NCBI GenBank assembly: GCA_016717705.1
Contig: JADKFD010000006.1
Span: 1 to 64,000, forward strand
Length of the DNA stretch: 64,000 bases
Direction of reading: 5' to 3'
Origin: Rhodanobacteraceae bacterium
Lineage (GTDB): Bacteria; Pseudomonadota; Gammaproteobacteria; Xanthomonadales; SZUA-5
Under the pieces are notes generated by a model. The model ran no database searches. It was not told where the DNA came from and saw only the letters and a list, made by a program, of their open reading frames with translations. Of the stretch, positions 27,756 through 36,070 are shown in pieces (positions within the stretch are counted from its first letter, which is position 1; every line of letters starts with the position of its first letter). A program made the translations under genes and the position numbers.

Positions 27756-28502
27756 TCAGGCCGAAGCGAGCGACTGCGCGGAGGCCGCGCGCGATTCCTC
27801 AGCGAGCGTCCACAGGCGCTCGAGGCCGTAGAAATCGCGGGCGCGCGGCAGCATCACGTGAACGACGGTATCGCCGAGATCGACCAGCATCCATTCGGCA
27901 TCCTTTTCGCCTTCGACACCGATCGGCGGCAAACCGAACTTCTTTGCGGTGACGATCACCTCGTCACCCATCGACCGGACGTGGCGCGTCGAGGTGCCGC
28001 TGGCGATCACCAGGCAGTCGGTGATGCTGGTCTTGCCGCGCACGTCGATGACCTTGAGATCGTTTGCCTTCATCGCATCCAGGCGTGCGATCACGGCATC
28101 GCGCACCAGGACATCGACCGTCGAGTTGTCCGGGCGAGCCTTGCTGCTCTTGCGCGGCGACTTGCCGGGTACCGCGACAACCGTCGCCGACACCGCTGCC
28201 TTGGGCTTGCTGCTCTTGCGCGGGGTCGACTTCAATTCGGTCGTGTCGGCCTGAAGCGCAGCGCCGGACCGGCTTGCCGCACGCGTGCTCGTCTTTGCCG
28301 GAGCCGTGTCCGCACCTGCCTTGGTTGCGCCTCGCGGCCGTTTGGCGGTCACCGCCGGGGACGCTGGCGCCGCGACGCGTCGGGACTTGGTGGCAACCGC
28401 CTCTGCGGCCGGCGTGCTGACCCTGGCGCGGCTACGCGCAGGCTTGGTCGCCGCAACGTCGACGCTGGCGGGCTGGGATTTACGGGTGCGCGTGGTATTC
28501 AA
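27756..28502 (-). CDS. rsfS: Ribosomal silencing factor RsfS with long basic N-terminal tail
   Basis: RsfS binds ribosomal protein uL14 and blocks subunit joining in starvation. The conserved domain is the C-terminal ~110 residues (VIARLDAMKANDLKVIDVRGK; DCLVIASGTSTRHV; WMLVDLGDTVVHVMLPRARDFYGLERLW). Before it lies a ~125-residue Ala/Lys/Arg/Ser/Thr/Pro-rich tail resembling histone H1, with STPRKSSKPKAA and GKSPRKSSKAR. I choose the TTG at 28502 (NTTRTRKSQPAS) because GGAGG sits 10 bp upstream and no ATG or GTG fits; the protein would be 248 residues, about twice the family norm. The tail is disordered and could bind rRNA or DNA (inference). Confidence 0.9.
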   Translation of the reverse strand: MNTTRTRKSQPASVDVAATKPARSRARVSTPAAEAVATKSRRVAAPASPAVTAKRPRGATKAGADTAPAKTSTRAASRSGAALQADTTELKSTPRKSSKPKAAVSATVVAVPGKSPRKSSKARPDNSTVDVLVRDAVIARLDAMKANDLKVIDVRGKTSITDCLVIASGTSTRHVRSMGDEVIVTAKKFGLPPIGVEGEKDAEWMLVDLGDTVVHVMLPRARDFYGLERLWTLAEESRAASAQSLASA

Positions 28503-28517
28503 TTCCGGGAAACCTCC
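28503..28517 (-). promoter_or_regulatory. Ribosome binding site deciding the TTG start of rsfS
   Basis: Minus-strand GGAGG (28513-28517) with a 10-base spacer before TTG at 28502. No alternative ATG start with a site was found nearby. Confidence 0.6.
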
Positions 28518-28587
28518 ATGGTCTGGTGCGTGGAGTATAGATCGCGCTTGCTGAGTGGAATCCTGACCGCCGCGCGGCAACCGCAGG

Positions 28588-29247
28588 TCAAGCCCGTTGC
28601 ACCGGGCTTCCGGCGCCATACCAGCCGGTGTCGGCGATCATGTCGATCACCGCGTCCGGCACCAGGAAGCGGACTGACCGGCCTTGGCGCAGTCGCGTTC
28701 GCACCAGGGTCGACGACACTGGCATCGGCGGAATCTGCAGTCGCAGCACCTGCCCCGCAGCCGCTGCGGCCAGTCTTGCCGGATCGGCGGTTCCAGCGCT
28801 GGCGAGCAAGTCTTCCAGCCGCGGATCGATCAGTCCGTGCGCATCGGGTCGCGTCAGTACCGCAATGTGCGCCACGTTGGTGATTTCGCGCCAGCGATAC
28901 CAGGTCGGGAGCCCGGCAAAGGCATCCGCGCCGAGTACCAGCACCAGCGGTCGGCGCTCGCCGATTTCGCCGCGGACACTGAGCAAGGTGTCGTAGGTGT
29001 ACGACGGCCCGCTGCGCTGCAATTCGCGCGCGTCGGTGCGCAAGCCCGGGATGCCGGCGATGGCTGCCTGCAGCATCAGCAAACGCTGTTCCGGGCCCAC
29101 TGCGGGTTGCTCCCGATGCGGCGGGACGGCGCACGGCAACATGCGGATTTCATCCGCGTGCAGCGCCTCGCGCGCCTCGATTGCGGCGCGCAGATGGCCC
29201 ACATGGACCGGGTCGAATGTACCTCCGAGCAGCGCCAGCGGGCTCAT
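28588..29247 (-). CDS. nadD: Nicotinate-nucleotide adenylyltransferase
   Basis: Adenylates nicotinate mononucleotide to deamido-NAD in NAD synthesis. The nucleotidyltransferase motif GGTFDPVHVGHLRAA is at the N-terminus, and the C-terminal ISSTxxR-type motif is PVSSTLVRTRLRQG. 219 residues is normal. The ATG at 29247 overlaps the holA stop (ATGA), indicating coupling; the frame is open upstream but that is holA in another frame. Confidence 0.96.
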   Translation of the reverse strand: MSPLALLGGTFDPVHVGHLRAAIEAREALHADEIRMLPCAVPPHREQPAVGPEQRLLMLQAAIAGIPGLRTDARELQRSGPSYTYDTLLSVRGEIGERRPLVLVLGADAFAGLPTWYRWREITNVAHIAVLTRPDAHGLIDPRLEDLLASAGTADPARLAAAAAGQVLRLQIPPMPVSSTLVRTRLRQGRSVRFLVPDAVIDMIADTGWYGAGSPVQRA

Positions 29248-30263
29248 GCGGCGAACCTCGCGGCGCGCGCCGGCGTCAGCGTGGAGCGCAGCAGCCAGCG
29301 TTCCAGCTCCACCCAGGGCTCGCCCGACGCGCGCCCCTTGCAAACCATGTCGACCCGCTGCGCTTCACGCAGGCGCTGATCCCAGCCACGGCCGAGCGCA
29401 CGTTCGCACGCAGCCTGGCGCGGACCAAACACCCGTTGCGTTGGCCAATAGGCGTGCAGTGAGGCGCCGCGCGAGCGCAGCACTTCGGCGCCGGCCATGG
29501 CGATCACCTGATTGGCGAGGTAACCGAAGGCTTCGGCCGGGTGGGCACCTTCCGCGCGCAGCCCGGCCAGCACCCGGCGCACGCGTGCCGCGTTGCCGGC
29601 GAGCACCGAATCGAACAGGGTGAACACGTCGTAGCGCGCGTTGTCGGCCACCAGGTCAACCAGCATTGCCGCATCGATCGACTGCCCCGGGGCGAGCAGC
29701 GCAAGTTTCGCCAGTTCTTGGTGGGCGGCGAGCGCATTGCCCTCCACGCGAGCAACCAGTTCGGCGATCGCGTCTTCGCCAAGGCGTACGCCCTGCTCCT
29801 TGGCTCGTCGGCGCAGCCAGTTGGGCATTTCCTCGGGCTTCAGGGCGCGCAGCGGAACGATCACGCCGATGCGGTCGATCGCGGCTACCCAAGCCGCGCT
29901 TTCGGCCGTCTTGTTCCACTCGGGAGACTGCACCAGCAGGACATCGGAACCCGGGTCGGCAAGAAATTCATTGACCGCCGCAGCGCCTTCCAGCGTCAGC
30001 CGGGTCGCCGTCAGCCGCAGTTCGATCAGTCGCTTCGAGGCGAACAAACCGAAGGAACGCACTTCCATGCGCCATGCGGGCCAGTCGAATTGCGCTGCCA
30101 CGTCGAATACCAGACGCTCGCCGGCGCCGGCCGCCAATGCAGCGGCGCGAATCTGGTCGACCGCTTCCTGCACCAGCAGGGGCTCATCGCCGGCGACCAG
30201 ATAGGCAGCTCGGAGGCTGCCACGGAGGTGCGACTGCAACTGGTCCGCTTGCAGGATGCGCAT
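29244..30263 (-). CDS. holA: DNA polymerase III delta subunit
   Basis: Clamp-loader wrench subunit that opens the beta sliding clamp. 339 residues (E. coli 343), starting MRILQADQLQSHL, with the delta N-domain YLVAGDEPLLVQEAVDQIR, the clamp-contact region RLIELRL, and AAHQELAKLALLAPG in the AAA-like middle domain. It lies 12 bp after chpC on the same strand, so transcription may continue from the Chp operon. The lptE/leuS genes that often precede holA are not here. Confidence 0.95.
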   Translation of the reverse strand: MRILQADQLQSHLRGSLRAAYLVAGDEPLLVQEAVDQIRAAALAAGAGERLVFDVAAQFDWPAWRMEVRSFGLFASKRLIELRLTATRLTLEGAAAVNEFLADPGSDVLLVQSPEWNKTAESAAWVAAIDRIGVIVPLRALKPEEMPNWLRRRAKEQGVRLGEDAIAELVARVEGNALAAHQELAKLALLAPGQSIDAAMLVDLVADNARYDVFTLFDSVLAGNAARVRRVLAGLRAEGAHPAEAFGYLANQVIAMAGAEVLRSRGASLHAYWPTQRVFGPRQAACERALGRGWDQRLREAQRVDMVCKGRASGEPWVELERWLLRSTLTPARAARFAA

Positions 30264-30275
30264 GATGCGCCGGGA

Positions 30276-30740
30276 TCAGGCCGCAGCCAGGGAGTCGGCA
30301 ATCAGCTGCTCGATCTGCCCGAGGTCGGGGATGACCGCCTGGTCATCGCGCACGATGATGTTCATCAGCACGCCGGGACGGGTGGGCATCGACTCGTTGG
30401 ATGGCACCAGGATGTCCGGGGACAGCGTGGTCAATCGCGGGAAGCCCTGCGCCAGCATCGCCAGGAAGGGCATTTTCGCGTGCCCGCTGAGCGCCTTCAA
30501 CACGGTGACTCGGGTACCGCGGGAGCCCTCTTCCAGCGCCATGCCAGCCAGCAGCGAGAACGAAAACAGGGGCAGACGCCAGCCGCGCCAGTTGATGCGT
30601 CCCATCAGCCATTCGGGTGCATTCGGAATCTTTTCCGGCACCGACAGCGTGATCACCTCGGCAACGCTGGCGTTGGGAAGCAGCACGCGGCCGTTGGTCA
30701 CCGGAATCATCAACCCGCGGATTTCAGTTTGTTCGGCCAT
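30276..30740 (-). CDS. chpC: ChpC, CheW-like adaptor of the Pil-Chp system
   Basis: A 154-residue CheW-fold adaptor (RGLMIPVTNGRVLLPNASVAEVI; PEWLMGRINWRGWRLPLFSF) expected to link an additional receptor to ChpA. Position after chpB matches P. aeruginosa ChpC. The last gene of the chemosensory operon, 64 bp after chpB. Confidence 0.88.
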   Translation of the reverse strand: MAEQTEIRGLMIPVTNGRVLLPNASVAEVITLSVPEKIPNAPEWLMGRINWRGWRLPLFSFSLLAGMALEEGSRGTRVTVLKALSGHAKMPFLAMLAQGFPRLTTLSPDILVPSNESMPTRPGVLMNIIVRDDQAVIPDLGQIEQLIADSLAAA

Positions 30741-30804
30741 GGCGACTCAGGAATCCTCAAATTCACGCGGTCTCAATCGGACTCACGCCCGACCATTCGT
30801 CGTG

Positions 30805-33099
30805 TCAACTCACGACCTGCAGTACTCGCTCCGCCAGTTGCGCCGGCGTGCCCTCGAATCGGATCAGGCCCTGCGACTTCGCCGAATCGATCATCGACGC
30901 GATCACGCAACTGCCCCGGTCCTGCGCCCAGACCTGTCCACCGCGCGCGGCAAGATAGCGACCACCTTCGACCGCATCCGAGCCCATGCCGCTGAACAGG
31001 ATCAGCGTGGCGTGATCGCCGAAGCGGTTGGCCGCATCACGGGTCAGCTGATCGATCGACGGATTGTACGGCGAACCCGAGGATGCGGCGCTCAGCTGCA
31101 CCTGGCCCAGTTCGTTGATCGTCAACTGCTCGTTGGCTGGCGCAACGATGACTTCGCCGTGACGCAGTCGCTCACCGGCTTTGGGCGTGCGCACCGACAG
31201 TGCGGTCGCTGCGTTGAGCTGGGTGGCCATCATTTCCAGGAACTCGGCACCCATGTGCTGAGCGATGATGAATGCCGCCGGCACCGACGCGGGCAGCGTG
31301 GCCAGGAAGGACTTGATGGCCTCGGGACCGCCGATCGAGGCTCCCAGTACAAAGACCCGGTTCAAATCGGCCAGTGAGATGCCGCCTGCCACGGTCTGTG
31401 CGACCGGCTCGAACAGCGAATCCAGATCGCCCAGATCCATGTCCTGATTGGAGCTGCGGACTTCGATCGGCGGCGTCGACAGATCGGAGCTACCCAGATC
31501 AAGGTCGAAATCCAGATCGGCCAGCCCCAGGTCATTGCCGAGGTCGTTGGCTTTCGGCGACAGCGCGTCCGGCTGGGAATCAAGGTCCATCGCCGACAAA
31601 TGCAGGCTCTCCAGTTCAGCGAGAGCGCCGGCATCGGCGTCTGCACCGCCCGAAATGGAGCCACCAAGATCGACATCGTCGAGCAGCTTGAGGTCCGCAA
31701 GCGCCAGTGATGCTTCAAGGTGCGCAGGTATCGCCGGCCCCGAAGCCGATTTCGCCGCGGGCGGCGGCGCTGCCGGCTGCGCCGGCGCTTGGGACAACGG
31801 CTTGCTCGGCCCATCCAGGCGCCACTCGGCGATCAGTTTGTCGTTTTGCAGCGACTTCGGCGCCAGGTCCTCGACCGGTTCCAGCGACCAGTCGAGAGCG
31901 GCTGCCTTTGCGACGACCGGTTTGGCCGGCGCGCTGGGCTCCGGCTCGGATCTTGCGGGCGTCGGCGCCGCTGGCGCCGCTTGCTCGGCGGCGGCCTGGC
32001 TGGCTTCGAACTCACGGAATAGCGCGTCGAGGTCGGTCAACTCGGCCGATGAAGCAGTCGGCGCTGCCAGGTTGCCGCTCGGCGGGGTATCGGCTTCGGC
32101 GAACATCGCATCGAGTTCAAACTCGCCGGCATCGCCACTGCCAACAGCCACGTCCGTGATCGGCGAATCGTCGATGGTCTGCGGCTGCGCAAACAAGGCA
32201 TCGAGGTCACCGATGTCTTCGCCCACCATCAGCGATTGCGGTCGCGCCGGCAGATCCTCCGCGGGCGCGTTGGCCGGCAACTCGAACATGGCGTCGAGAT
32301 CGGCCAGCCCGAGATCTTCGGCTGCATCTGCCGGCAGCGTCGCGGCTGCCGCGGAGACGGACGGCTCGGCGCTCGCCTGCACCGGTTCAACCTGCGGTGC
32401 AGCTGCCGGCTCTTCGAACATCAGATCGAAATCGGCGAGACCGAGCTCGAAGAGGTTGTCGGCCGGGCTGGCCGCAGACTCGGCGCCGGCCTTGTCGTTC
32501 TCGGTTCCCTGTGGCCGGATCGGCACGCCGGCACCGGCGTCGGGTGCAGGCGACGTCTCGAACATCAAGTCCAGATCGCCGAAACCCAGGTCGAAGGGAA
32601 CTTCGGCGGATGCGCTCGCGGGCGCCTCTGCTGCGGATGCGGCAATCGTCGGCGGTGCACTGGCGCTGGCCTGCGCGACCAGCGGAGTCGCCGGCTTGGG
32701 CGGCTCCACGACTTTCGGCTGCGGTACCGGGATCAACTCGGCGCCGGGCGGCGGTGGCGGCGTGAAGTTGGTTTGACCCTTGAGTTTCGCTGCCAGATGG
32801 CGCAGCCAGCGCGCCCGATCCCAGCCGCTCAGATCGCTGGAGGCCGCAGGATCGTTGTAGATCACCGGCTGCGCGGCGGAATCCAGCGCGTCGGTCACCT
32901 CGTCCAGCAGTTCTTCGAGCTCCGCATCCAGATTGACGACGATGGCATCGACGTCGCTGGCGAAGATGACCGTCGGATCGAGCTCGCTCGCGCGACTCTC
33001 CACAGCCACCACGACGCCGGCGTTGGCCAACGCCGCGCGCAGGTTCTGTGTGCCGGCATCCTGTTGGTAGACCAGTGCGATACGTATTTCAGTGGACAT
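30805..33099 (-). CDS. chpB: ChpB, CheB-type methylesterase with long acidic repeat linker
   Basis: Predicted receptor methylesterase that removes methyl groups from PilJ. The C-terminal CheB domain (about 581-764) keeps the triad: S588 in GASIGG, H615 in IAQHM and D708 in FSGMGSDAVEG. Residues 1-110 resemble a receiver-like fold (RIALVYQQDAGTQNLRAAL; VDAIVVNLDAE) without an evident phosphorylation pocket. Between them is a ~460-residue Ala/Pro/Asp/Glu linker carrying seven copies of an xDLDxMF-type motif: near 174, 221, 265, 296, 327, 354 and 557 (GDLDLMF, ADFDLMF, ADLDAMF, GDLDALF, ELDAMF, TDLDALF, GDLDSLF). At 764 residues it is about twice the length I recall for P. aeruginosa ChpB. Its ATG overlaps the chpA 3' end. 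Confidence 0.92.
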   Translation of the reverse strand: MSTEIRIALVYQQDAGTQNLRAALANAGVVVAVESRASELDPTVIFASDVDAIVVNLDAELEELLDEVTDALDSAAQPVIYNDPAASSDLSGWDRARWLRHLAAKLKGQTNFTPPPPPGAELIPVPQPKVVEPPKPATPLVAQASASAPPTIAASAAEAPASASAEVPFDLGFGDLDLMFETSPAPDAGAGVPIRPQGTENDKAGAESAASPADNLFELGLADFDLMFEEPAAAPQVEPVQASAEPSVSAAAATLPADAAEDLGLADLDAMFELPANAPAEDLPARPQSLMVGEDIGDLDALFAQPQTIDDSPITDVAVGSGDAGEFELDAMFAEADTPPSGNLAAPTASSAELTDLDALFREFEASQAAAEQAAPAAPTPARSEPEPSAPAKPVVAKAAALDWSLEPVEDLAPKSLQNDKLIAEWRLDGPSKPLSQAPAQPAAPPPAAKSASGPAIPAHLEASLALADLKLLDDVDLGGSISGGADADAGALAELESLHLSAMDLDSQPDALSPKANDLGNDLGLADLDFDLDLGSSDLSTPPIEVRSSNQDMDLGDLDSLFEPVAQTVAGGISLADLNRVFVLGASIGGPEAIKSFLATLPASVPAAFIIAQHMGAEFLEMMATQLNAATALSVRTPKAGERLRHGEVIVAPANEQLTINELGQVQLSAASSGSPYNPSIDQLTRDAANRFGDHATLILFSGMGSDAVEGGRYLAARGGQVWAQDRGSCVIASMIDSAKSQGLIRFEGTPAQLAERVLQVVS

Positions 33100-36070
33100 T
33101 GGCGTGCCCCACAGTCAGCGCTTCCTGCACGTTCTTGAGCAGATCGCTCTCCTGGTAGGGCTTGCCAAGGTAGCGGTCGACTCCGACTTCCAGCGCGCGC
33201 TGACGATGCTTTTCGCCGGTGCGCGAGGTGATCATGATGATCGGGACTTCACGCAGGCGCTGATCGTTGCGCATGTTCTGCGCGACTTCGTAGCCGTCCA
33301 TGCGCGGCATTTCGATGTCGAGCAGGATGACGTCGGGAATGCGGTCCTGCAGCTGCTCGACCGCGTCCAGACCGTCCTTGGCCGTGAACACGTCGAAGTT
33401 GCTGCGCTCGAGCACGCGCGTGGTGACCTTGCGCATCGTGATCGAATCGTCGACCACCATGACCAGCGGCTGGCGGCGCGCTGCCGGTTCCGGCAAGGGC
33501 TCCAGCAGTTCCAGTTCTGCGGCGAGTTCCGGAGCCTGGCGCAGGGCAACGCCGTGACGCACCAGCGGTGCAAGGTCGAGAATCACCACGACGCGACCGT
33601 CGCCCATGATCGTCGCGCCGAAGATGCCGGGGACGATACTCAGCTGCAGTCCCGCCGATTTGACCACCACTTCCTTGGAGCCGACGACCGTGGTGACACG
33701 GACCGCGGCGCGCTGGTCGCCGGTCTTGCTCATCAGCAACGGCACCTGGGTCTCGTCGATGCCATGGCTGACGGGCGAACGCAGCAGGTCGCCGAGATCG
33801 TAAATCTGGTAGGTCTCGCCGCCGTAGACGATTTCCAGTTGTTTCTGTTCCAGGCGCCGGTCGAGCTCCTTGCGCGGCATCCGCGTGACGCCGGTGATCG
33901 ACGACATCGGGATGGCGAAGGTGGCATCGCCCAGTTTCACCATGACCGCCTGCGCCACCGCAAGCGTGAATGGCAGGCGGATGGTGATGCGGGTGCCGTG
34001 TTCCGGCTCCGAGTCCAGTTCCAGCGTGCCGCCGAGCTGTTTGACTTCGCTGGCGACCACGTCCATGCCGACGCCACGGCCGGCAACCTTGCTGACCTCG
34101 CTGGCGGTCGAGAAGCCGGCTTCGAGCACGAACTGGAAGATGTCGCGGTCGCTCAGCTGAACTTCCGGCGTCATCAGGCCGCGTTCGATCGCCTTGCGGC
34201 GAATCGCGTCGCGGTTCATGCCGCCGCCGTCGTCGGTCACCTGGATCAGCACTTCGGTCGCTTCCCGCGATACCTTGATGCTGACGGTGCCCTCTTCCGG
34301 CTTGCCGCGTGCCTGTCGAACTTCCGGTGACTCGATGCCATGCGCGAGCGAGTTGCGCAACATGTGTTCGAAGGGCGCAGTCATGCGTTCGAGCACGGTG
34401 CGATCCATTTCGCCCTGGGTACCCTCAACCTTCAGCTGCGCCCGCTTGCCGAGTTCCGCGGCCGTCTGCCGCAGGATGCGACGCAGGCGCGGCACCAGGC
34501 TTTCGAACGGCACCATGCGCGTGCGCATGAGACCTTCCTGCAGATCGGAGCTGACGCGCGACTGCTGCAACAGCAGGGTTTCCGACTGCCGCGCGATATC
34601 GTCGAGCAGGTTTTGAATCGAGACCAAGTCGGAGACCGACTCGGCGAGGGCGCGCGACAGCTGTTGCAGGGTCGAGAATCGATCGAGTTCCAGCGGATCG
34701 AATTCGGTGTTGCCGGATTGCTCGCTCTCGCGCTGGAAGCGCGACAGGATCTGCGCTTCGGTCTCCATTTCCAGCTTGCGCAGCTGTTCACGCAAGCGCA
34801 GGACGGTCTGTTCGAACTCGACCAGGTTGAAGCGGAAACCGCCCATCTGCGCTTCCAGGCGCGAGCGGTAGATCGACACCTCACCGGCGAAGTTCACCAG
34901 ATTGTCGAGCAGGTCGGCGCGGACGCGGATCAGCTCCTGCTGCGCAGCGCGCGCGGCAACTTCGTCGTCGTCGAGCTGGGTGCGACGCTGCACGCCAGTG
35001 CGTGCGGACGGCCGCGCGGGAATGATGCGCCGCACCGGCTCGGCCGCAACCGGCTCGGCGGTGGTCTCGGCCTCGCTCGACTCGGTCGTCGCCGCGGCGG
35101 TCGCTGCATCTGCGACATCGACCGCTGGCGCCGGCGCCGCCAACTCGATTGCCGCGGGCGCGCTTTCCTCGGCGTGGCCGGCCAGCCACTCTTCTTCGCG
35201 TCCCTCGAGGATCGCTTCGAGTCGCGCGATCGTATGCTCGGGGAGCGCAATCGCCTGACGCACGCGGACCCGCTGGACCATGCCGTGGAGGCGGTCGAAG
35301 GCCTTTTCGAGGGCTTCGATCGCCGGGCGCGATGCCGCGCGCTCGCCGTGGACGATCGCCTCGAACAGCGATTCCATGGCGTGACTCAGATCGCCGATCG
35401 GGTACAGACCGGCCATGCGGGCACCGCCCTTGAGCGTGTGCAGGTCGCGCTGGAGCGAAGCCACCGGCTCACGATCCTCGGGAGCCTCGCGCAAGCGAGC
35501 CATCATGCCGTCGGCATGATCGAGGATGTCGATACCTTCCTCGACAAAAATATCGAGCAGTTCGAGATCCATGTCCGGCAGGTCCAGCGCACCGGCAGGA
35601 TCCACATCCACCGGTCCGCGGGAGGTCCACTCGGGTTGCGGCTCTTCGGCCTGCGGCGGCCTGGTTGCCGGCGCCTCGGAATCGACGGCCGCAGCAATCG
35701 GCTGCAGCGCCTCGCTGGTCGCCTCAGCCGTATCCTGATCGTCGCCATCGGCAGACGAGAAGCCCTCATCGGTGGCCACAGCCGCAAGCCCGGTCGATCG
35801 CGTCTCGGACTCTTCACCCGCGGATTGCCACGCGTCGGGCGCGTCAAGCTGCGCAGATTCCGCCTCGCCTTCCCCTTCGCGAAGGTCCGTCAGGTCGGCA
35901 AACCACGCTTCTGCCGGCGTCTCGGCTTCATCCAGAACTGCTTCGACTGCTTCGGTTTCTTCCGGTATTGCGGCTACGTCTGGCTCTTCGGCAGTCTCGG
36001 CAGTGTCTGCCTCCGCCGCGACTTCGATTTCCACGACATCCGCGGCCGCGTCGACTTCCGCGACTTCCGC
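33089..36070 (-). CDS. chpA: ChpA 3' part: Hpt, CheA kinase core, CheW and receiver domains
   Basis: C-terminal ~990 residues of the hybrid kinase ChpA that drives type IV pilus twitching. In order: an acidic linker, an Hpt domain (LHTLKGGARMAGL, His about 1709 of the joined protein), a dimerisation region (DLLDNLVNFAGEVSIYRSR), the ATPase with N box HMLRNSLAHGIE and DDGGGM/GRGVGMDVV, a CheW-like domain (AVMVKLGDATFAIPMSSI), and a receiver (VMVVDDSITMRKVT; phospho-Asp in LLDIEMPRMDGYE; Lys in LGKPY). It is joined to the 5' part by a one-base shift near 36070 in a GGAAGTCGC repeat: STDEV continues as AEVAEVDAAADVVEIEV. Translation from an internal ATG (36034) is unlikely to be real. Confidence 0.93.
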   Translation of the reverse strand, partial: AEVAEVDAAADVVEIEVAAEADTAETAEEPDVAAIPEETEAVEAVLDEAETPAEAWFADLTDLREGEGEAESAQLDAPDAWQSAGEESETRSTGLAAVATDEGFSSADGDDQDTAEATSEALQPIAAAVDSEAPATRPPQAEEPQPEWTSRGPVDVDPAGALDLPDMDLELLDIFVEEGIDILDHADGMMARLREAPEDREPVASLQRDLHTLKGGARMAGLYPIGDLSHAMESLFEAIVHGERAASRPAIEALEKAFDRLHGMVQRVRVRQAIALPEHTIARLEAILEGREEEWLAGHAEESAPAAIELAAPAPAVDVADAATAAATTESSEAETTAEPVAAEPVRRIIPARPSARTGVQRRTQLDDDEVAARAAQQELIRVRADLLDNLVNFAGEVSIYRSRLEAQMGGFRFNLVEFEQTVLRLREQLRKLEMETEAQILSRFQRESEQSGNTEFDPLELDRFSTLQQLSRALAESVSDLVSIQNLLDDIARQSETLLLQQSRVSSDLQEGLMRTRMVPFESLVPRLRRILRQTAAELGKRAQLKVEGTQGEMDRTVLERMTAPFEHMLRNSLAHGIESPEVRQARGKPEEGTVSIKVSREATEVLIQVTDDGGGMNRDAIRRKAIERGLMTPEVQLSDRDIFQFVLEAGFSTASEVSKVAGRGVGMDVVASEVKQLGGTLELDSEPEHGTRITIRLPFTLAVAQAVMVKLGDATFAIPMSSITGVTRMPRKELDRRLEQKQLEIVYGGETYQIYDLGDLLRSPVSHGIDETQVPLLMSKTGDQRAAVRVTTVVGSKEVVVKSAGLQLSIVPGIFGATIMGDGRVVVILDLAPLVRHGVALRQAPELAAELELLEPLPEPAARRQPLVMVVDDSITMRKVTTRVLERSNFDVFTAKDGLDAVEQLQDRIPDVILLDIEMPRMDGYEVAQNMRNDQRLREVPIIMITSRTGEKHRQRALEVGVDRYLGKPYQESDLLKNVQEALTVGHANVH

